A DNA stretch of 64,000 nucleotides from Lingula anatina (GCF_001039355.2 NW_019775391.1:117041-181040), one strand, 5' to 3'; counted from the stretch's first letter, positions 25,810 to 38,695 are shown. The notes: generated by a model from the letters alone, not told the origin. A program made the numbers and translations.

Positions 25810-26580
25810 CTGTGTATTACAAAGAAAATCCACAACTTGCTGTTCTTGAGTAAATTATTTCAGCATGATATTTGTTTCAATTTTAATTGACTTGAAAGAG
25901 CAATAGAGGCAAATTCAAGGTTCTACATTCTGTATTGTTTTTGAATATCGTCCTTTTCCTTTCTGCAGGCTAAGTTCGCTGATGTCGAGTCCGTGAAATA
26001 ATTACTGGTTAATTCTAGTTTTGATAAAAATGATACAACGCTTCTATTAACACTCCTATTAAATCTTCTTTAAATTGAAGGCAAAATTCCGAGAGCATAT
26101 TCTTCATTTGTTTTATTCACATTCTTTTCCCATTCTTCAAAGTTCTATATTTATATAATGTATAATCCTAGTTACGTAGATATTTGGAATGTTTTCCTAT
26201 CCACAGGATGTCCTCTTAGACAAATAATGTCCAGAAAGTGAGCGTGTCTGCATTCTATAGCAGGTAAACACAAAGATAAAAAGACGTCATACTGCCTTCC
26301 AGTATCGTCACATCTTAAACAATTCGGGAAGTTGAAATGAATGATAACAATCAAATTACGTATGGCTGGTTCATGATAACATACATCCTGACTTTTGAAC
26401 TTCACAGTTTGCGTCAAGGAGCCTGAAACAAGTTCTTTAGTTGCCTGATTAATTAGAAAATGTGTAATTACACTAAATTACTAGGGATACACAGGGTGTG
26501 CGTGTGTTTGGGGGTTGGGGGTGAAAATAATGTGCTCTGATTGGTCTGGAGTTGGCGCTGATTGACAGTAAGCGGTAGGA
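24046..26580. other. Intergenic stretch between ADAM and the secreted-protein array
   Basis: No gene recognised. A diverged repeat pair is visible: about 25135-25205 and about 26262-26330 share GGTAGAAACAC/GGTAAACACA and CTTCCAGTAT words in the same order. An (AAAT)n run lies at about 25779-25807. The minus-strand open frames here have no family features. Confidence 0.5.
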
Positions 26581-26602
26581 GTGGCAATACCCACGTTCCC
26601 TC

Positions 26603-26608
26603 TATAAA
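26603..26608 (+). promoter_or_regulatory. TATA box of secreted-protein gene A
   Basis: TATAAA in TCTATAAATGACG lies about 45 bases before the first ATG. The same word (CTATAAATG) stands at a similar distance before the start codon of copies E, F and G, with TATATAAATG in B, which supports it as the core promoter. Confidence 0.75.
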
Positions 26609-26645
26609 TGACGCATTCGAGGCGTAGTTCGCAGTTTAAAACGAA

Positions 26646-26682
26646 ATGCAAGACATGGACTCTCTTCCAAGGTAGGTGCCTG

Positions 26683-26758
<76 letters not shown>

Positions 26759-29700
26759 ACAAGGAAGTGTGAGATATTGGGAATAAGGCACCAGTCGCAG
26801 CCGGTTCTTTCAAAGGGCGGGGGTATCCTTATTTTATTATTTTTTTTTTTTTGCAAAAGTGGACCTTCGTCTACCTAGATCAAATGTTTATTTACATAGA
26901 ACCTTTCTTTTCAAAAAGGGCCGTTCGTTACAACGACATCAACATTAATTTCATAAATTTCAGTGTCTGTAAATTCAGAGACACTCACGAATCAAAAGTA
27001 GGGTCTAAAAGGGTGTGCCTAAATAGCGCAATATGCTGCAAAACAGTTGAACACAGCGCAATACACTGGGGAAAAATGAGTACATGTATACAGTCACAAA
27101 TATACAAGGGAACTGTCATTCTTTGTTAAATAGGGTGTTTTTTAAGCAAAATGTATTTATAGGTAATTATAATATCGTTGCTACAACTTTCGACAACAAG
27201 AAAAGCCACTGGCCAACATGGCGAACAACCCGACCATAAATAAGTCATCCGATTTGTTAAGTTACATCAACGACAGCTTTTAATTTTTTCTCGCCACTGA
27301 CCGTGTCCCGTGTTTATATTTGTTTTTATTACTGACATTGCTACAACATTTTCGGGTCCGATTGGAACCCGTTGCCTAATCGTACAAAATGGGGCTCAAT
27401 ATTGCTAAAATTCTTGCAGTCCAAAATATAATATGCTTTGTTCTAATTATGTAAATGTATAGGAAAAGTTTCCCTAACTTTGTGCCACCAAGGTAGAAGC
27501 CTTATACTGTCAAAATGTTTAACCGATGAAAACATGTATAGTTCTGATTTCAACAATTTCAATAAGATAAAATACTTAATAACTTAAAAATATAATTATT
27601 AATATAAGTACTTCCTTTATTGATATAATCTGAAGTTGTTATCATAAACATGCAGAACTGTCATGCATATACAGAAAAACATGAGTAAGCGGTGGGTCCA
27701 GGCATATCCCTGTTATACAGATTACTATGTTTTGGCGTCTGTAATGATAACGATTTACTATACAGAGTTATTAGCCTACCTATAAGCAGCTTTATAAATG
27801 TGTTTATCTGTACTGTTTGTTTGTTTGTTCCTGTTTCACCAGCTGGTACCTGATAATTATCAACATGTGAATATTGATACAGTGTGGACTGTCCAGTATT
27901 CCGGCCAGTAAACAATGTAAACAAGTAAACAAAGTAGGTGTCAGCGTCACTGAATGGATCAGTTTTAAAGTGTGAATTCCGATTTGAAGGATCTAAAACC
28001 AGATTTTTTTAAGGAAAAATTGCGACATTACTATGAATATTTAATTTTAAAAAACGTCCATTCATTTTCAATTATTTTCGTCGGTGAAAGAGAATTCGCA
28101 CACAAAGTGCTAAACTACTGTATATAGAGGATCCGCAATCATCTGCGCTAATCACATGTGACGCCGGTGACTCCCATTCCGAGGTTTACCATTCCTGCCA
28201 CACTGAGTGTCCGTGTAACGCACTTCATTTAGTTAAAATGGATAGGGTCAGTCTGACCTACAGGTACGTGGGTCAACATCTAAGACCAACATGTGCGCGT
28301 GGAACGGGAGGTACGGGAACTCTTGGCGCCCAAGATATTATCTTCACATCCCGAATTCGTGGGTAAATAAAATCTTAAGATACATCAAAGCGATACTGAA
28401 GCACAAGTCTTCGATTTAATTCTGGGTCCAGCTTTATCAACACTGGATAGCGCTATCCTATATTGATAACACTAACCTTTGGATAACATATTGTTATCCT
28501 CTGGAAAGTTATCCTGGGGATAGCAGCTTTTTTTAACGTTCAACGCCCAGGGGTGCTCTACCTGATTTTGATACCAAAGTGTAAATTAAGATTCATCCAG
28601 TTGTGATGTTGAAAACGCAAACATATTAACTCTCATTCTGGACACACGTAGAACTACAAGGTGTCATGAAGACACGAGTTCCGAAGTTTCTGCATGACAA
28701 TCTCAGCTTAACATCTAGCAGATCTACTGAGTGTCCAGTTTGAGAGTAAATATTTTCTGCCTTTCAACATGATTTTGATGAGATAAAGTTTGTTGTGGTT
28801 GCGGTAGTTGTGGCTTTTTATTTAATCGCAGTCACGAAACAAAAATATGTCAATTGTGAGGCTTCCAGGTCTTCCAAATTTGGAAGTAAAATTGGGACTT
28901 TTTTCCTTGTTTGCCAAGTGACCACTTAACAATAAATACTCTAACATCAAATCCAGTGTGAGAAAAAGGCCATTTTTGCGCGGTTTCTAAGTTCTTGTGA
29001 ATATTGTCATAATATTCTTCCACTGAACTAGGAAAGTGATCTGGGAATTGACTTAAGAGGAGTGTTCATTTCTCTTCCAGGCATCAAATAAAAGGAGGGA
29101 AACTCAGTCGATTCAGTAGCTGGTTTTATCTCTGAGAGCCAAAATTCACTGGGTGGTAATTGCACTAAATATTCATAAATACTGTTTTTACCGTATAACT
29201 AGCAAACGGCAACGATAGTTAAGTGACGCATATTAATATTTGTTTATTGGTGGGTGCCTTAACAAATAAGAACTGCGCACAGTCTGGTATCAAAGGTGAC
29301 GGTATTTTTCCTGAGGATTTCGCATCTAGAACCTCAAATTGGAGAGACTCCTAACCTGCACATTTATGTGCCTAAACAGACAGCATATCGGCAAGGGTGA
29401 GAGAAATATCTGTAGGGTGTGAAGTCATCTGATATTCGCGCGGAAATAACGGTATAGATAAAGCTGGTAGTTAGGCAGATCTCGCACGGCGCCTTAGGCT
29501 TCGTTCACATGCAATGTCTATTTTCTAAATTCTATTTTCTATTCGCGCTATCTTATGATCACGGTCTGTGCCCTGAATATCCCGCCGCGTAATTACTGGC
29601 AGCGCGAGCCAGTTACTTATAGTAACTTATAGTAACTGGCTCGCGCTGCCAGTAATTACGCCGCGGGATATTCAGGGCACAGACTGTGATCATGAGACAT

Positions 29701-32050
29701 ACCGCAAATAGAAAATAGAATTTAGAAAATAGACATTGCATGTGAACGAAGCCTTATTCACGTTTAAAAACTTATCACCACACTGATCAAAATTCAACAT
29801 ATTGTTATTGCAATTTCTTAATGTTATCTTGCCACTCTTTGCAGCATGAAATTGTTTGCTGTGGCCTCGGTCCTCATCATCGTGGGAATGGTGAATGCTG
29901 GCCGCAACGACCGCCGTGACACCTGTTCCAACAGCGACACCCCCTGCTATGACTATGCCCTCACCTACATTATGGACGGAAGAACCGAGAATTTCTTTGG
30001 CGGAAACCGCACCGAGATACTTGCCCATAACTGGTTGGTTGGTCGAACTGAAGCTGACGTCATACAGGAGGGGAAAATGGCGACCCAATGGTTATTGGTA
30101 TGGAAGGACTCCTTTTTTATTTTACTTTATTGATTTATTTAGTTAGTTAATTTCTTATTGTAGAACTTGGTGCCGTCATCGAACGGACATCAAGTTACAG
30201 GGATTTGAATGACCTTAGTTGCAGAAGCACCTTGTTGTAATGTGGTCGAATGATGATGGAAGTTTGTCTGATTTCCGTTCCAAGCTGGCCCTCGTCTTAA
30301 CACACCTTTATTGACAGTGATCAGTGATTGTATTATTTTTAAAATAGGCTTCCATAGTTTGAGGCTCTATCTGTATTTAAACAAATGAGGTGGAAACAAT
30401 AAACGTAGTTATAAGCATGTCACCCACACCTTCTGAAGCGGCGCCATCACTGAACTCATTTTAAAGATATTATTTTTGGCATGCTACAATTCTGATCCTA
30501 CAATTTATGATATACTGCTACAATTTAAATAGACATTTCTGGTTCTATCATATGAGCAAGACTGTCAAGAGATGGGTAAATATTTCGTTCTAGTCCTGCA
30601 CTGATATTTTTGCTGAATGCAATCAGATAAACAGACAGTGAAGGGAACCCTTCGTGATAGCGGAGTGTGTGTAAACAGTTTCCAGAGAAACATTGACTAT
30701 TTTGCTTTATTTTCAAGCAAGTTCATTGCCAACATGAAAAAAAAACACGGTCGCATAACAATTTCTTGTTGCTTTTCTTTCAGACGAAATACGGTATCAA
30801 CTTCACCGACGTGGAGGATGAAGTGTATTTAGACGCCTCCAACGCTGTGACAAGCGATGACGGCAATTTAACCTTCACCGCGTTCATGGTCGACCCTGCT
30901 GCTAGGTATCGGCTAGTCTCGGCCAGCAAGGAACACAAGGTGGAATTCTTTAACGCTCCGATTTCTGATGCAGGTACGCCATTTTTTTTTTTTATTCATC
31001 ATGCATATCACGTGATATTTTAAACGTTTTTGTATGTTAGTGACATACATTTCACAAACACTTGAAAACATTAAAGGGATAATAACTCTTCGTTTGAGGT
31101 CTATATTTCACAATAAAAACAGTGTGAATAACTCATAGAAATTTAACATATTCTGTTTTATGACAAAAACAGCAGTTATAGCTATTATTCTGATATCTGA
31201 GCTTGTCTTCAGACCACGTGACCTCCATTGATGGCTATACTAAAAACAAACTTTTCAGAAAAAAACCAGGGACTAACTTTGAATGTAAAAATGGATTCAT
31301 TAACTATTGGTTAGCATGGGAAAATTGTTGTTTACTCTGGGAAAATTCTTTTTTTGGCCAAAATGAAGAGTTATTATCCCTTTAAGAAACGCAAACATAC
31401 AAATGCATACATAGAATACTATACACAAACGCGCACATGATGCATAGATACACACGACCCCCATAATACACACACATATGCAAAAACACGTGTGTACTGG
31501 ACAAAACAAGTGTAATAAAAATAACGTTTCCTTACCCACCTGTTACCGCATTCTAAGTAGGCCCTAGTTATTGAAATTACCACTGTATCAATATACATTT
31601 ATTTATTTTACAATTGAAAAGTCTGTTTTGGATAGATCTTAAAGTCTGCATTTTGAAAATGTCACGAACACGTACATCCAACTTCCAGGCTGGGCCGTCA
31701 TAGTGAACGAAGACTACTCTGCCAGCGGAACCTTTGACAGTACGCTACCTCAGGGGGCAATGATCGTCTACGGTGATTACATCATTCCCCTTTGTGATCA
31801 GACAGAAACAAGGAGAAAGAAACCAAAAGGCAAAGGGCGCAACTGTCGAAATCTCTTCAACCAGTCCACACTCAAGATCCATTACGAAAGTTCGGCGTAC
31901 ATGTTTACCGTTGATGGCGTCATCGTTATCGACTGTATCGTCAAGGAGACGTCATGGGGGGTCGGCATAGCACGTGGAGCGTCATTTATGGAACCTGACA
32001 ACCTGTACAGCACAAGGAATGTGTTAACATTTCCAGCTACAGCGCCATAG
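26646..32050 (+). CDS. Secreted protein of unrecognised family, copy A
   Basis: Four exons: 26655-26671 (or from an in-frame ATG at 26646), 29845-30097, 30784-30973, 31689-32050, phases 2, 0, 1. The product is 273 residues from the second ATG. Exon 1 and exon 2 join into a signal peptide (hydrophobic core [15 protein letters not shown], then GRNDRRDTC). Exon 2 has DTC and [14 protein letters not shown]; exon 3 starts [12 protein letters not shown]; exon 4 has [25 protein letters not shown] and ends [10 protein letters not shown]. Five cysteines in the mature protein. The open frame starting at exon 2 alone would miss the TATA-linked start. Intron 1 (3.2 kb) contains a (TA)n run and a large palindrome. 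I do not recognise the family; a secreted extracellular role is all that can be said. Confidence 0.85.
26691..26756. repeat. (TA)n microsatellite in intron 1 of gene A
   Basis: A run of 33 TA units starts about 20 bases after the donor of exon 1. It creates artificial Tyr-Ile open frames on both strands. Confidence 0.97.
28432..28555. repeat. Diverged GATAAC-rich element in intron 1 of gene A
   Basis: GGGTCCAGCTTTATCAACACT followed by several GGATA/TTATCC words, with CGCCCAGG at the far side. The left end resembles the ends of the element at 55402-55626 (GGGCCCAGTTTCATCAACAC), so it is probably a degraded relative. Confidence 0.5.
29496..29754. mobile_element. Long near-perfect palindrome (foldback element)
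   Basis: Arms of about 115 bases pair almost without mismatch: AGGCTTCGTTCACATGCAAT at 29496 is matched by ATTGCATGTGAACGAAGCCT ending at 29754, and GAGCCAGTTACTTATAGTAA and TTATAGTAACTGGCTC lie at the centre. It ends about 90 bases before the acceptor of exon 2 of gene A. No open frame inside. The RNA would form a very stable hairpin in the pre-mRNA. Confidence 0.9.
31071..31385. mobile_element. MITE with TTAAAGGG ends in intron 3 of gene A
   Basis: Perfect 21-base inverted ends: TTAAAGGGATAATAACTCTT(C) at 31071 and (G)AAGAGTTATTATCCCTTTAA ending 31385. TTAA at both borders would fit a piggyBac-type target duplication, though TTAA may be part of the ends. Its inner right half (GGGACTAACTTTGAATGTAA and on) recurs at about 39985-40075 upstream of gene C, and a diverged left end at about 12298 in an ADAM intron. 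Confidence 0.85.
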
Positions 32051-32444
32051 TACAGCTGTCTTCGTGCGCTAGCCTAACAACACCCGACACTTTGATATAT
32101 AGGAACTTAAAGTGACATGAATACCAAAGCTGATGAATGCTGGGTATTTAAACAAAATCAATGCTAGACCACCTTATATTTTCTGAGTTGCGTTCTCCTA
32201 ATGGTGACATGCAAGCCTATGACGGCAAATGTTGATTCTGTATTTACAGTGTTGGGGGGGGGGGGGGGGACGGCACATATCAGAACTAGACAACCCTGTA
32301 TACGTGTCCTTTGTGTTAAACTTGTTTGTGTAATCCATCTTCATTTTTGACTTTGCTATTTTACTTTCAACTTTGCTATTTTATATTTATGACAAACACT
32401 TAATTAGTGTTATTTTAGTGCTACTGAATACGTGCCCATGATTA

Positions 32445-32450
32445 AATAAA
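32445..32450 (+). promoter_or_regulatory. Likely poly(A) signal of gene A
   Basis: AATAAA in ATTAAATAAAGCAAC about 395 bases after the stop of copy A. Confidence 0.5.
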
Positions 32451-32966
32451 GCAACTTATTTTTCATATTAAGCTTTCCTGATATCAAATTTGGTCATCAC
32501 TCCAAAGGGGGGGGTGTCATAAAATGCGTTTCTGCGACCACTGATAAATGTGTCAGTGTCGGTAAAACGTTCGCCAGTCAAGTACAAACAAACAACAGTT
32601 CTGGGTTACCATATCAGCTTTATTCCCGCTGTCAAATTCCCTGTATACTCCTGCTAAACCTAAAATGATTTTCTAGCGGAATAATCTGACAGGTCGCCTT
32701 CCACAAATTTTCAGTCTATTAATTACGCAAGGTATGGTTGTCTAAATAAATCTCATACTAGTCCCATTAATGGATTTTTTTGTGGAAATCATTCTAGAAA
32801 ACCCAAAACGAGACTGTGGTCACTGCCTGAAGAGACTCACAAAGGCGAGAATCCGTGTGAAGTGAGGTTTTGCTTTAGGCGGTAATGGTGAAGAATTAAC
32901 TTATCTTAGAAAACAAAACATAATTAGCACGCTATACATTACATCGGTACAACTTTACATTGCAAA

Positions 32967-32997
<31 letters not shown>

Positions 32998-34290
32998 AAA
33001 ATAAAATAAAATAAAATAAAATAACAAACTTTTATCATAAAAAAAACTTAATTTTGGAATTTTGAGCTAATGTCACAAAACTGTAAACTATGTTTGTCGA
33101 TTTCTATTGAAAGAGCCTTGTTGATTATCTATAACACGGCAGTGTTACAAATTTTAGTAAGAATTTAGTTTAAGTTTTAAAACAGTTAAAATTCAATAGT
33201 TACAATAAGATCTCGGAAACAATAAAAGTCTCATTAGACGTTTAAGCACTGACCAACCATAATAACCTTCCGATCTCAAGTAAACAATAGGCGACAGTGC
33301 ACCTTGATTAATACTGGACTGTAGAGGTCAGCAAACGCGTCATAGTAATTACAGAGAAAACGGACCAAGCTACTATAATGTCACGTTGTCAAAAATAGAA
33401 AGATATAATTAAATGACTTAAGGTATAATGCATGAATGTTTAAGAGACACTTCGATGAATCCAGGAAAATGACCAGTTCCGGTTCAGTCAAAATTAAATA
33501 TTAATAATCAAAGAACCGGGCAAATCACAATATTTAAGTCGAAGGTCGAGAATCAGTATTTCTAATAATTAAGTAAATGTTGAATCAAAATTCCCATCCA
33601 TGACGTGAGATGTGAACCACCTGTCGCCCTAATTTTAAAAATGCAGCATTTTGCCGCATTCGGGGTGTTCTGCGAGTCGGGAAAGTAGTGGCATAGGAAG
33701 GAGTAACTGAGGGAGAGACACCGTGGTCACATCTTCAACTTGATGTAGTCCGTGTGAGAAAAATAAAATTCCTTTCACAGGAAAAAGGGAGTTGTTCATA
33801 ACTTTACAGTGACGCGCTTTTATCACACGTAGAAGCCCCCGTCACATATCTTCATTAGTTTCCCAAATAATGTCCTGTAAACAACCGTTTATACCGATGA
33901 AGTCACGTTTTATTTATCAAGAATACGTATGTGAATATGTGTATAGAAAATAAAACTCCTTAATTTTCTACAAAGTGTGAAATACAAGCATCCAGTCATT
34001 TTCATGCTCGGCAACTGATGCATAATTCTTAAATTATTTAATTGACGTTCCATCTTCAACCAAATGTCTCTAAATAGTTGACGATATTTTGGAAGACCGA
34101 AGAACTATGGCCATTCATCTGCAGTCATCTACACTGTTGAGATTTTAGTAAAAAATGACAACATCTCCCATCTGTTTGTGCAACATTTAGGTGCAATATT
34201 ACACAATGTGGAAAAACAACCATCTGGTTCGGGGCAAGGCCTTGGAAGATGTTCGCGCCCCTATTATGATCATATGTTACGCCTGCTCGG
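32451..34290. other. Intergenic stretch between copies A and B
   Basis: No exon seen. An (AAAT)n/(AAAAT)n run lies at about 32966-33024. The segment near 32560-32660 (GTTCGCCAGTCAAGTACAAA and CAGCTTTATTCCCGCTGTC) recurs near 45660-45740 upstream of copy D, and 34105-34275 recurs upstream of C (about 40090-40270) and D (about 46200-46370), so promoter-proximal sequence was duplicated along with the genes. Confidence 0.6.
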
Positions 34291-34292
34291 TC

Positions 34293-34300
34293 TATATAAA
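34293..34300 (+). promoter_or_regulatory. TATA box of gene B
   Basis: TATATAAA in CGGTCTATATAAATGTGTCG, about 53 bases before the ATG at 34353. The flanking words match those of copies C and E. Confidence 0.75.
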
Positions 34301-34352
34301 TGTGTCGTCAGATGCAATATTGTCTAAGTAATCGACGCATCACCTTCACGAA

Positions 34353-36959
34353 ATGGAAAGCGTTGTAAGGTAAGCACCGCTACAGAGCAACTAGAAATTG
34401 AACAACAAAAGCGAGTTATATTTCTTCGCCTTGTGAAGTCTCATAAACTGTACTTGAGAATATATTTGATTCATATGTAACAGATGGCTTTAAACTAAAT
34501 CTTGCTTAGAGAAATGCGATGCAATGTGAAGAAAGCATAAGAAAAAAAAATCATATAAAAGCGATTCATAATCGCCGAAATAGGTGATAGTCGAAGACAT
34601 GATACCAATACATATAGATACACATATACAGCAACGCGAGGCGTCCAATTCTGTCTTTCTCTATGTTACTTTAGCAATAGCTGTTTCTACGGAATAATGT
34701 GTAACAATGCCTCTTCCTTTTGATAATTTATGATGCTAAGAGATGTGTCTGCCATTGAACACAAGTTGTTAGACTAACCGTGTCACACTCGTTATTAATT
34801 GTCGTTTGTTTATTATAGCCTTGTATTGTGCTTGTCAAACTGGTGTTGGACGCTAAAAACGATTTTGCTGTGTACTTCAAACCTGCTCACATTTTTTGTT
34901 CAGCTTGAACAATATCGTGTGCGACGTCCTTTAAATGATGGATAGGTAGTACGTGATTCACAGCAGAGGATTACAGCTCCGCAGGTCAAATATGCCTGAC
35001 CCACTTAAATGTTTGTTGCATAGACCCCGCGGGGAATTTATTAGAGGTTAAGGCGACAAGCTTTTAAGTGGGTCGCCATATTTGATCCACAGATCTGTCA
35101 CTCCGCTGTCGTGAATGAACCTATGTTCAAGATATTGAAGGAACCATCTCACTGTTCCGATACAAACATGGCACCGTCATTTTAACGTATTATCTTTCAC
35201 TCTTTGCACATCAGAGTGTTCTTTGTGGCCTCCTTCCTCGGCATCGTGGCAATGGTGAATGCTGGACGTGGACCAATACATAACGACCGCCGTGACACCT
35301 GCTCCAACAGCGCCACCCCCTGCTATGACTATGTGCTCACCTACATTATTGACGGAAGAACAGAAAATTTATTTCGCCAAAGCCGCAGCGAGATTCTGGC
35401 TATCCATCGCTTGGCTGGAAAGTCTGAAGCAGACGCCATTCAGGAGGGGAAAATGGTGACCGCATGGTTGAAGGTATGGAGTGCTTTCGTTTTTGTTCCG
35501 ACTGATTTTCTTTAAAGCAGTCCGTTTTTATTTTATCACAACTTAATTGAAATTACTACAATTTTCAGTAGACTGTTGTAAACAAGACCGACTGACATAT
35601 GTTTAAATGTTATCAAAATCTCTGGCATCATAGTTAAAAAAATTAAACCTTTGTTCATAACGACACCAATTTCGGCAACTCTACTTGCAGTTTTATACCG
35701 ATCAGATTTCCATTTAGTTTCAAATAAGAATTATTGGTCAATGTTTTAAAACGCTTTTAGATACCTCAAAGGTTTAAATGGCACCGTAGTACAATCGCAG
35801 TCCCATCTCTTTTCAGTATATCGATTAGCAAATACATGTATATATAGCCACTTAGGATATTCCAGTTGCAATCCACTAATTATAAAATTAATAATAAACG
35901 AAAGAAAACTAGGTCACAAAACGATATATTGCAGGGTTGTGGACTTAAAAAGCTAACATCGTTGTTATATCAGCTAGGGTCATTGCCAATGTCAACTTTC
36001 AAAGTTATTTAACACGCTTACTTATCAGCGCCTATTTTGTCTCAACGTCGTTACATTTTTTCCGACAAAATACGGTATTGACTTTACTGATGTAGAGGAC
36101 AACGTGTACATAGATGGCACCAAGGCTGTTACAAGCCCTGACGGCTTCTTAACTTTCAGAACATTCATTGCGGACCCTGCTGCCAGAGCCCGGCTAGTGT
36201 CGGCCAGCAAACAACATGAGGTGGAATTCTTTAACGCTCCGATATCGAATGTAGGTAAGTGAACACAATGGAGCCCGTTATGACCACGAACATGAATAAC
36301 AGATGATAAACTTTTTTTTGTGTTGATCGTAAATCACACATATACTACACATACAAACAAATGTGCATCCAACAGTGTACAGGCAGACAGACAGGCAGGC
36401 AGAAGCACACAAGTTTGCTCCACACACATATCTAAATTGTACATTTAGCATTGTGGACAGCTTATTGGTACTCTGCACGCGTTTGAAAACTACCTCTGTA
36501 CATAGAAATAGTGAAAATGGAATGCCAAATCCCGCGAGATTTGTATTGCCCTCAAACGTCAGTGATAGCATGTGTATTAATCTTTCAGGCTGGATAGTCA
36601 TGGTGAACAACGACTATCAAGGCAGTGGTACCTTCAACATGGTTTTACCAAAGGGAAGCACTATTTTCTACGGTGATTACATCATTCCCCTTTGTGATAG
36701 CACTGGAAAGAAGAGCAAAACCCGACTGAGTAAAAACAACTTCTACTACGGCAGTCCTCCATGCCGCAATATCTTCAACCAGTCAACACTGAAGATTCAC
36801 TACGAAAGTAATACATACTTTTCAAGTGTTGGCGTTATTGATTGTGTCGTCAAGGAAACGTCGTGGGGGACTGGCGTGGCACGAGGGGTGTTGTTTATAG
36901 AAGCTGACAATAAAGTCTCTGGTCGCAATGTGTTAACTTTTCCTGCGTCACAGCCATAA
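34353..36959 (+). CDS. Secreted protein of unrecognised family, copy B (exon 3 acceptor altered)
   Basis: Exons: 34353-34369 (ATG plus five codons less one base), 35215-35473, 36065-36254, 36589-36959; 278 residues if exon 3 starts at its family position. The signal peptide spans the exon 1/2 junction (MESVVR, then VFFVASFLGIVAMVNA). The mature protein begins near GRGPIHNDRRDTC and has [51 protein letters not shown] and NVLTFPASQP. The base pair before exon 3 is CG where A, C and G have AG. An upstream AG ending at 36028 (CTTATCAG) keeps the frame and would add 12 residues (RLFCLNVVTFFP). So B is either expressed with this insert or damaged. Confidence 0.78.
34957..35113. mobile_element. Inverted-repeat element just upstream of exon 2 of gene B
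   Basis: CAAATATGCCTGACCCACTTAAA near 34987 pairs with TTTAAGTGGGTCGCCATATTTG near 35064, with outer partial pairing of CAGCAGAGG-type words with CCGCTGTCG. It belongs to the 7168-7353 family. The same element, interrupted by another insertion, lies in the same intron of gene C, so it was there before B and C separated. Confidence 0.7.
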
Positions 36960-37158
36960 ATAAGGAAGTTCCACATCTTCCGGCCTAGAACTTGATTTAA
37001 TAAATATTGAAAATGTAATAATTAGAATACTGAAATGGAAATAATTTGCAATAGCCTTAAGGGTATTGTAACCCTTTATTTTACCCAGATACCGCGAATG
37101 AGGTTTTTCCAGTATTTTGTTATTCAAAAGTGCATCTATCTTTCTGTTGCTTTGAAAC

Positions 37159-37164
37159 AATAAA
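37159..37164 (+). promoter_or_regulatory. Likely poly(A) signal of gene B
   Basis: AATAAA in GAAACAATAAAAAAACTC, 200 bases after the stop; the same context (GGAAACAATAAAAAACAC) follows gene C at 43865. Confidence 0.65.
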
Positions 37165-37512
37165 AAAACTCTCGAAAATGTAAAATATCGGCGTTTATAT
37201 TTCTCTTTGCAATGTATAAGTATAGTTAACTTAAAGCCTTTCTCGCCAATTTATCACCTTTATATTTTTAGGAGAGATACCAATCGGTAATGGGTGTAAT
37301 TTTATCCTTGAACAAGATTTTATCACGAAAATTGACAGATTTGACCACGAGTTTTGTACGCTGATCATATATATATATCAAAGAGAAAGGGAAAGACTCG
37401 TTACACAAGTACACTCTTTAGTAAACACATTTAAAAGTACACCATATGCATAGCTGCAAGTACAAACACACACGGAAACATACGCACACACACACACACA
37501 CACATACACACT

Positions 37513-38421
37513 TAATTTATGAGGAAAAATAGAAAAAAAAACAGAAGTCACCGGGTATACTTTATTTAGAGGTTCTTTGAACGTTTGTCTTATCAGAAGA
37601 GCATAGCAGGACTAGTGAATACACTTAAGCCCGTACTATTAAAAAAAATGACCATCAAAACATGTCGCAAAAAATGATAAAAGGTGAAAATTAATTCGTT
37701 TTTTCAGAATAAGCTTATCTGACAGTTCAATAACGTGTTCTTGAGGGCATCAGCCCCCAGAAGTGTGTTTGACACTTCCATGGGTCCCATAGTCGAAAAC
37801 TCCTATGTTATTCCCTGTAATTTTTTTTAATTGAATTTTTTGGGGGCCTTTAAAGACCAATTTTTTTTCTTGCCAGTGGCTACATCTGGAACATTGATCA
37901 ATTTTCAAAATTCAAGATGGCCGTCAATAATATAAAATATATTATAATATTATCATATGTTAAATAAATAATCATGTAAAATAGCAGAGAGTCGGGTTCA
38001 TGGTATTGTAAGGTTCGATTTTAGGTTCACAGATCGAGAAGAAGTGAGCAACAAGAGTCGTGGATTTCCAAACAGCTTTATTCCCACTACCTAACTTGTT
38101 CTCTCTACCCACCACCTGTTCTATTTATATGTACCCTAATGTCTCATTATAATAATGCCTTATAATATATCTTACTAGGCGCGGGCGCCGCGACATCCTA
38201 TAGTCTAGGCACGGGCGCCAAGATATAACATAGCAGGCTTCTACTATGGGGCTCGTGGGGGAGGGGGGGGGGCAAATGGGTCCCGGGAGATGGCACCGTC
38301 TGCCACCATCTGATAAATGTCAAATGAGCAGTTTCTGAGAGCTTAGGATCATGGCTAACAAAATATCATAATGAACATAAATATTAAAGGGGGTATGCTT
38401 TTAATATAACTAAATATGCAA

Positions 38422-38472
<51 letters not shown>

Positions 38473-38598
38473 AACGAACTAATTATGCAGCTTTTATCAT
38501 TCTGCGACATGTTTGATGGTCATTTTTTATTTTATGTTTAATTTAATTTAATTTAATTTAATTTAATTTAATTTAATTTATTTATTTATTTATTTATT

Positions 38599-38695
<97 letters not shown>

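Noticed and set aside
26481-26878. Open frames rich in Tyr-Ile on both strands
   Set aside because: They come from the (TA)n microsatellite next to exon 1 of gene A.
29690-30088. 132-codon minus-strand frame
   Set aside because: Antisense to exon 2 of gene A; similar antisense frames appear over the same exon of other copies simply because the exon is conserved.
32560-32760. Possible LTR retrotransposon fragment (CAGCTTTATTCCCGCTGTC words)
   Set aside because: The word recurs at 45710 and loosely at 38080, but I found no TG...CA ends, primer site or polyprotein, and the first two are explained by the array duplication.
36363-36560. Upstream extension of the gene B last-exon frame (starting MHPTVYRQTD)
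   Set aside because: This is intron 3 sequence; the acceptor TCTTTCAG at 36588 and phase agreement with other copies set the exon start at 36589.
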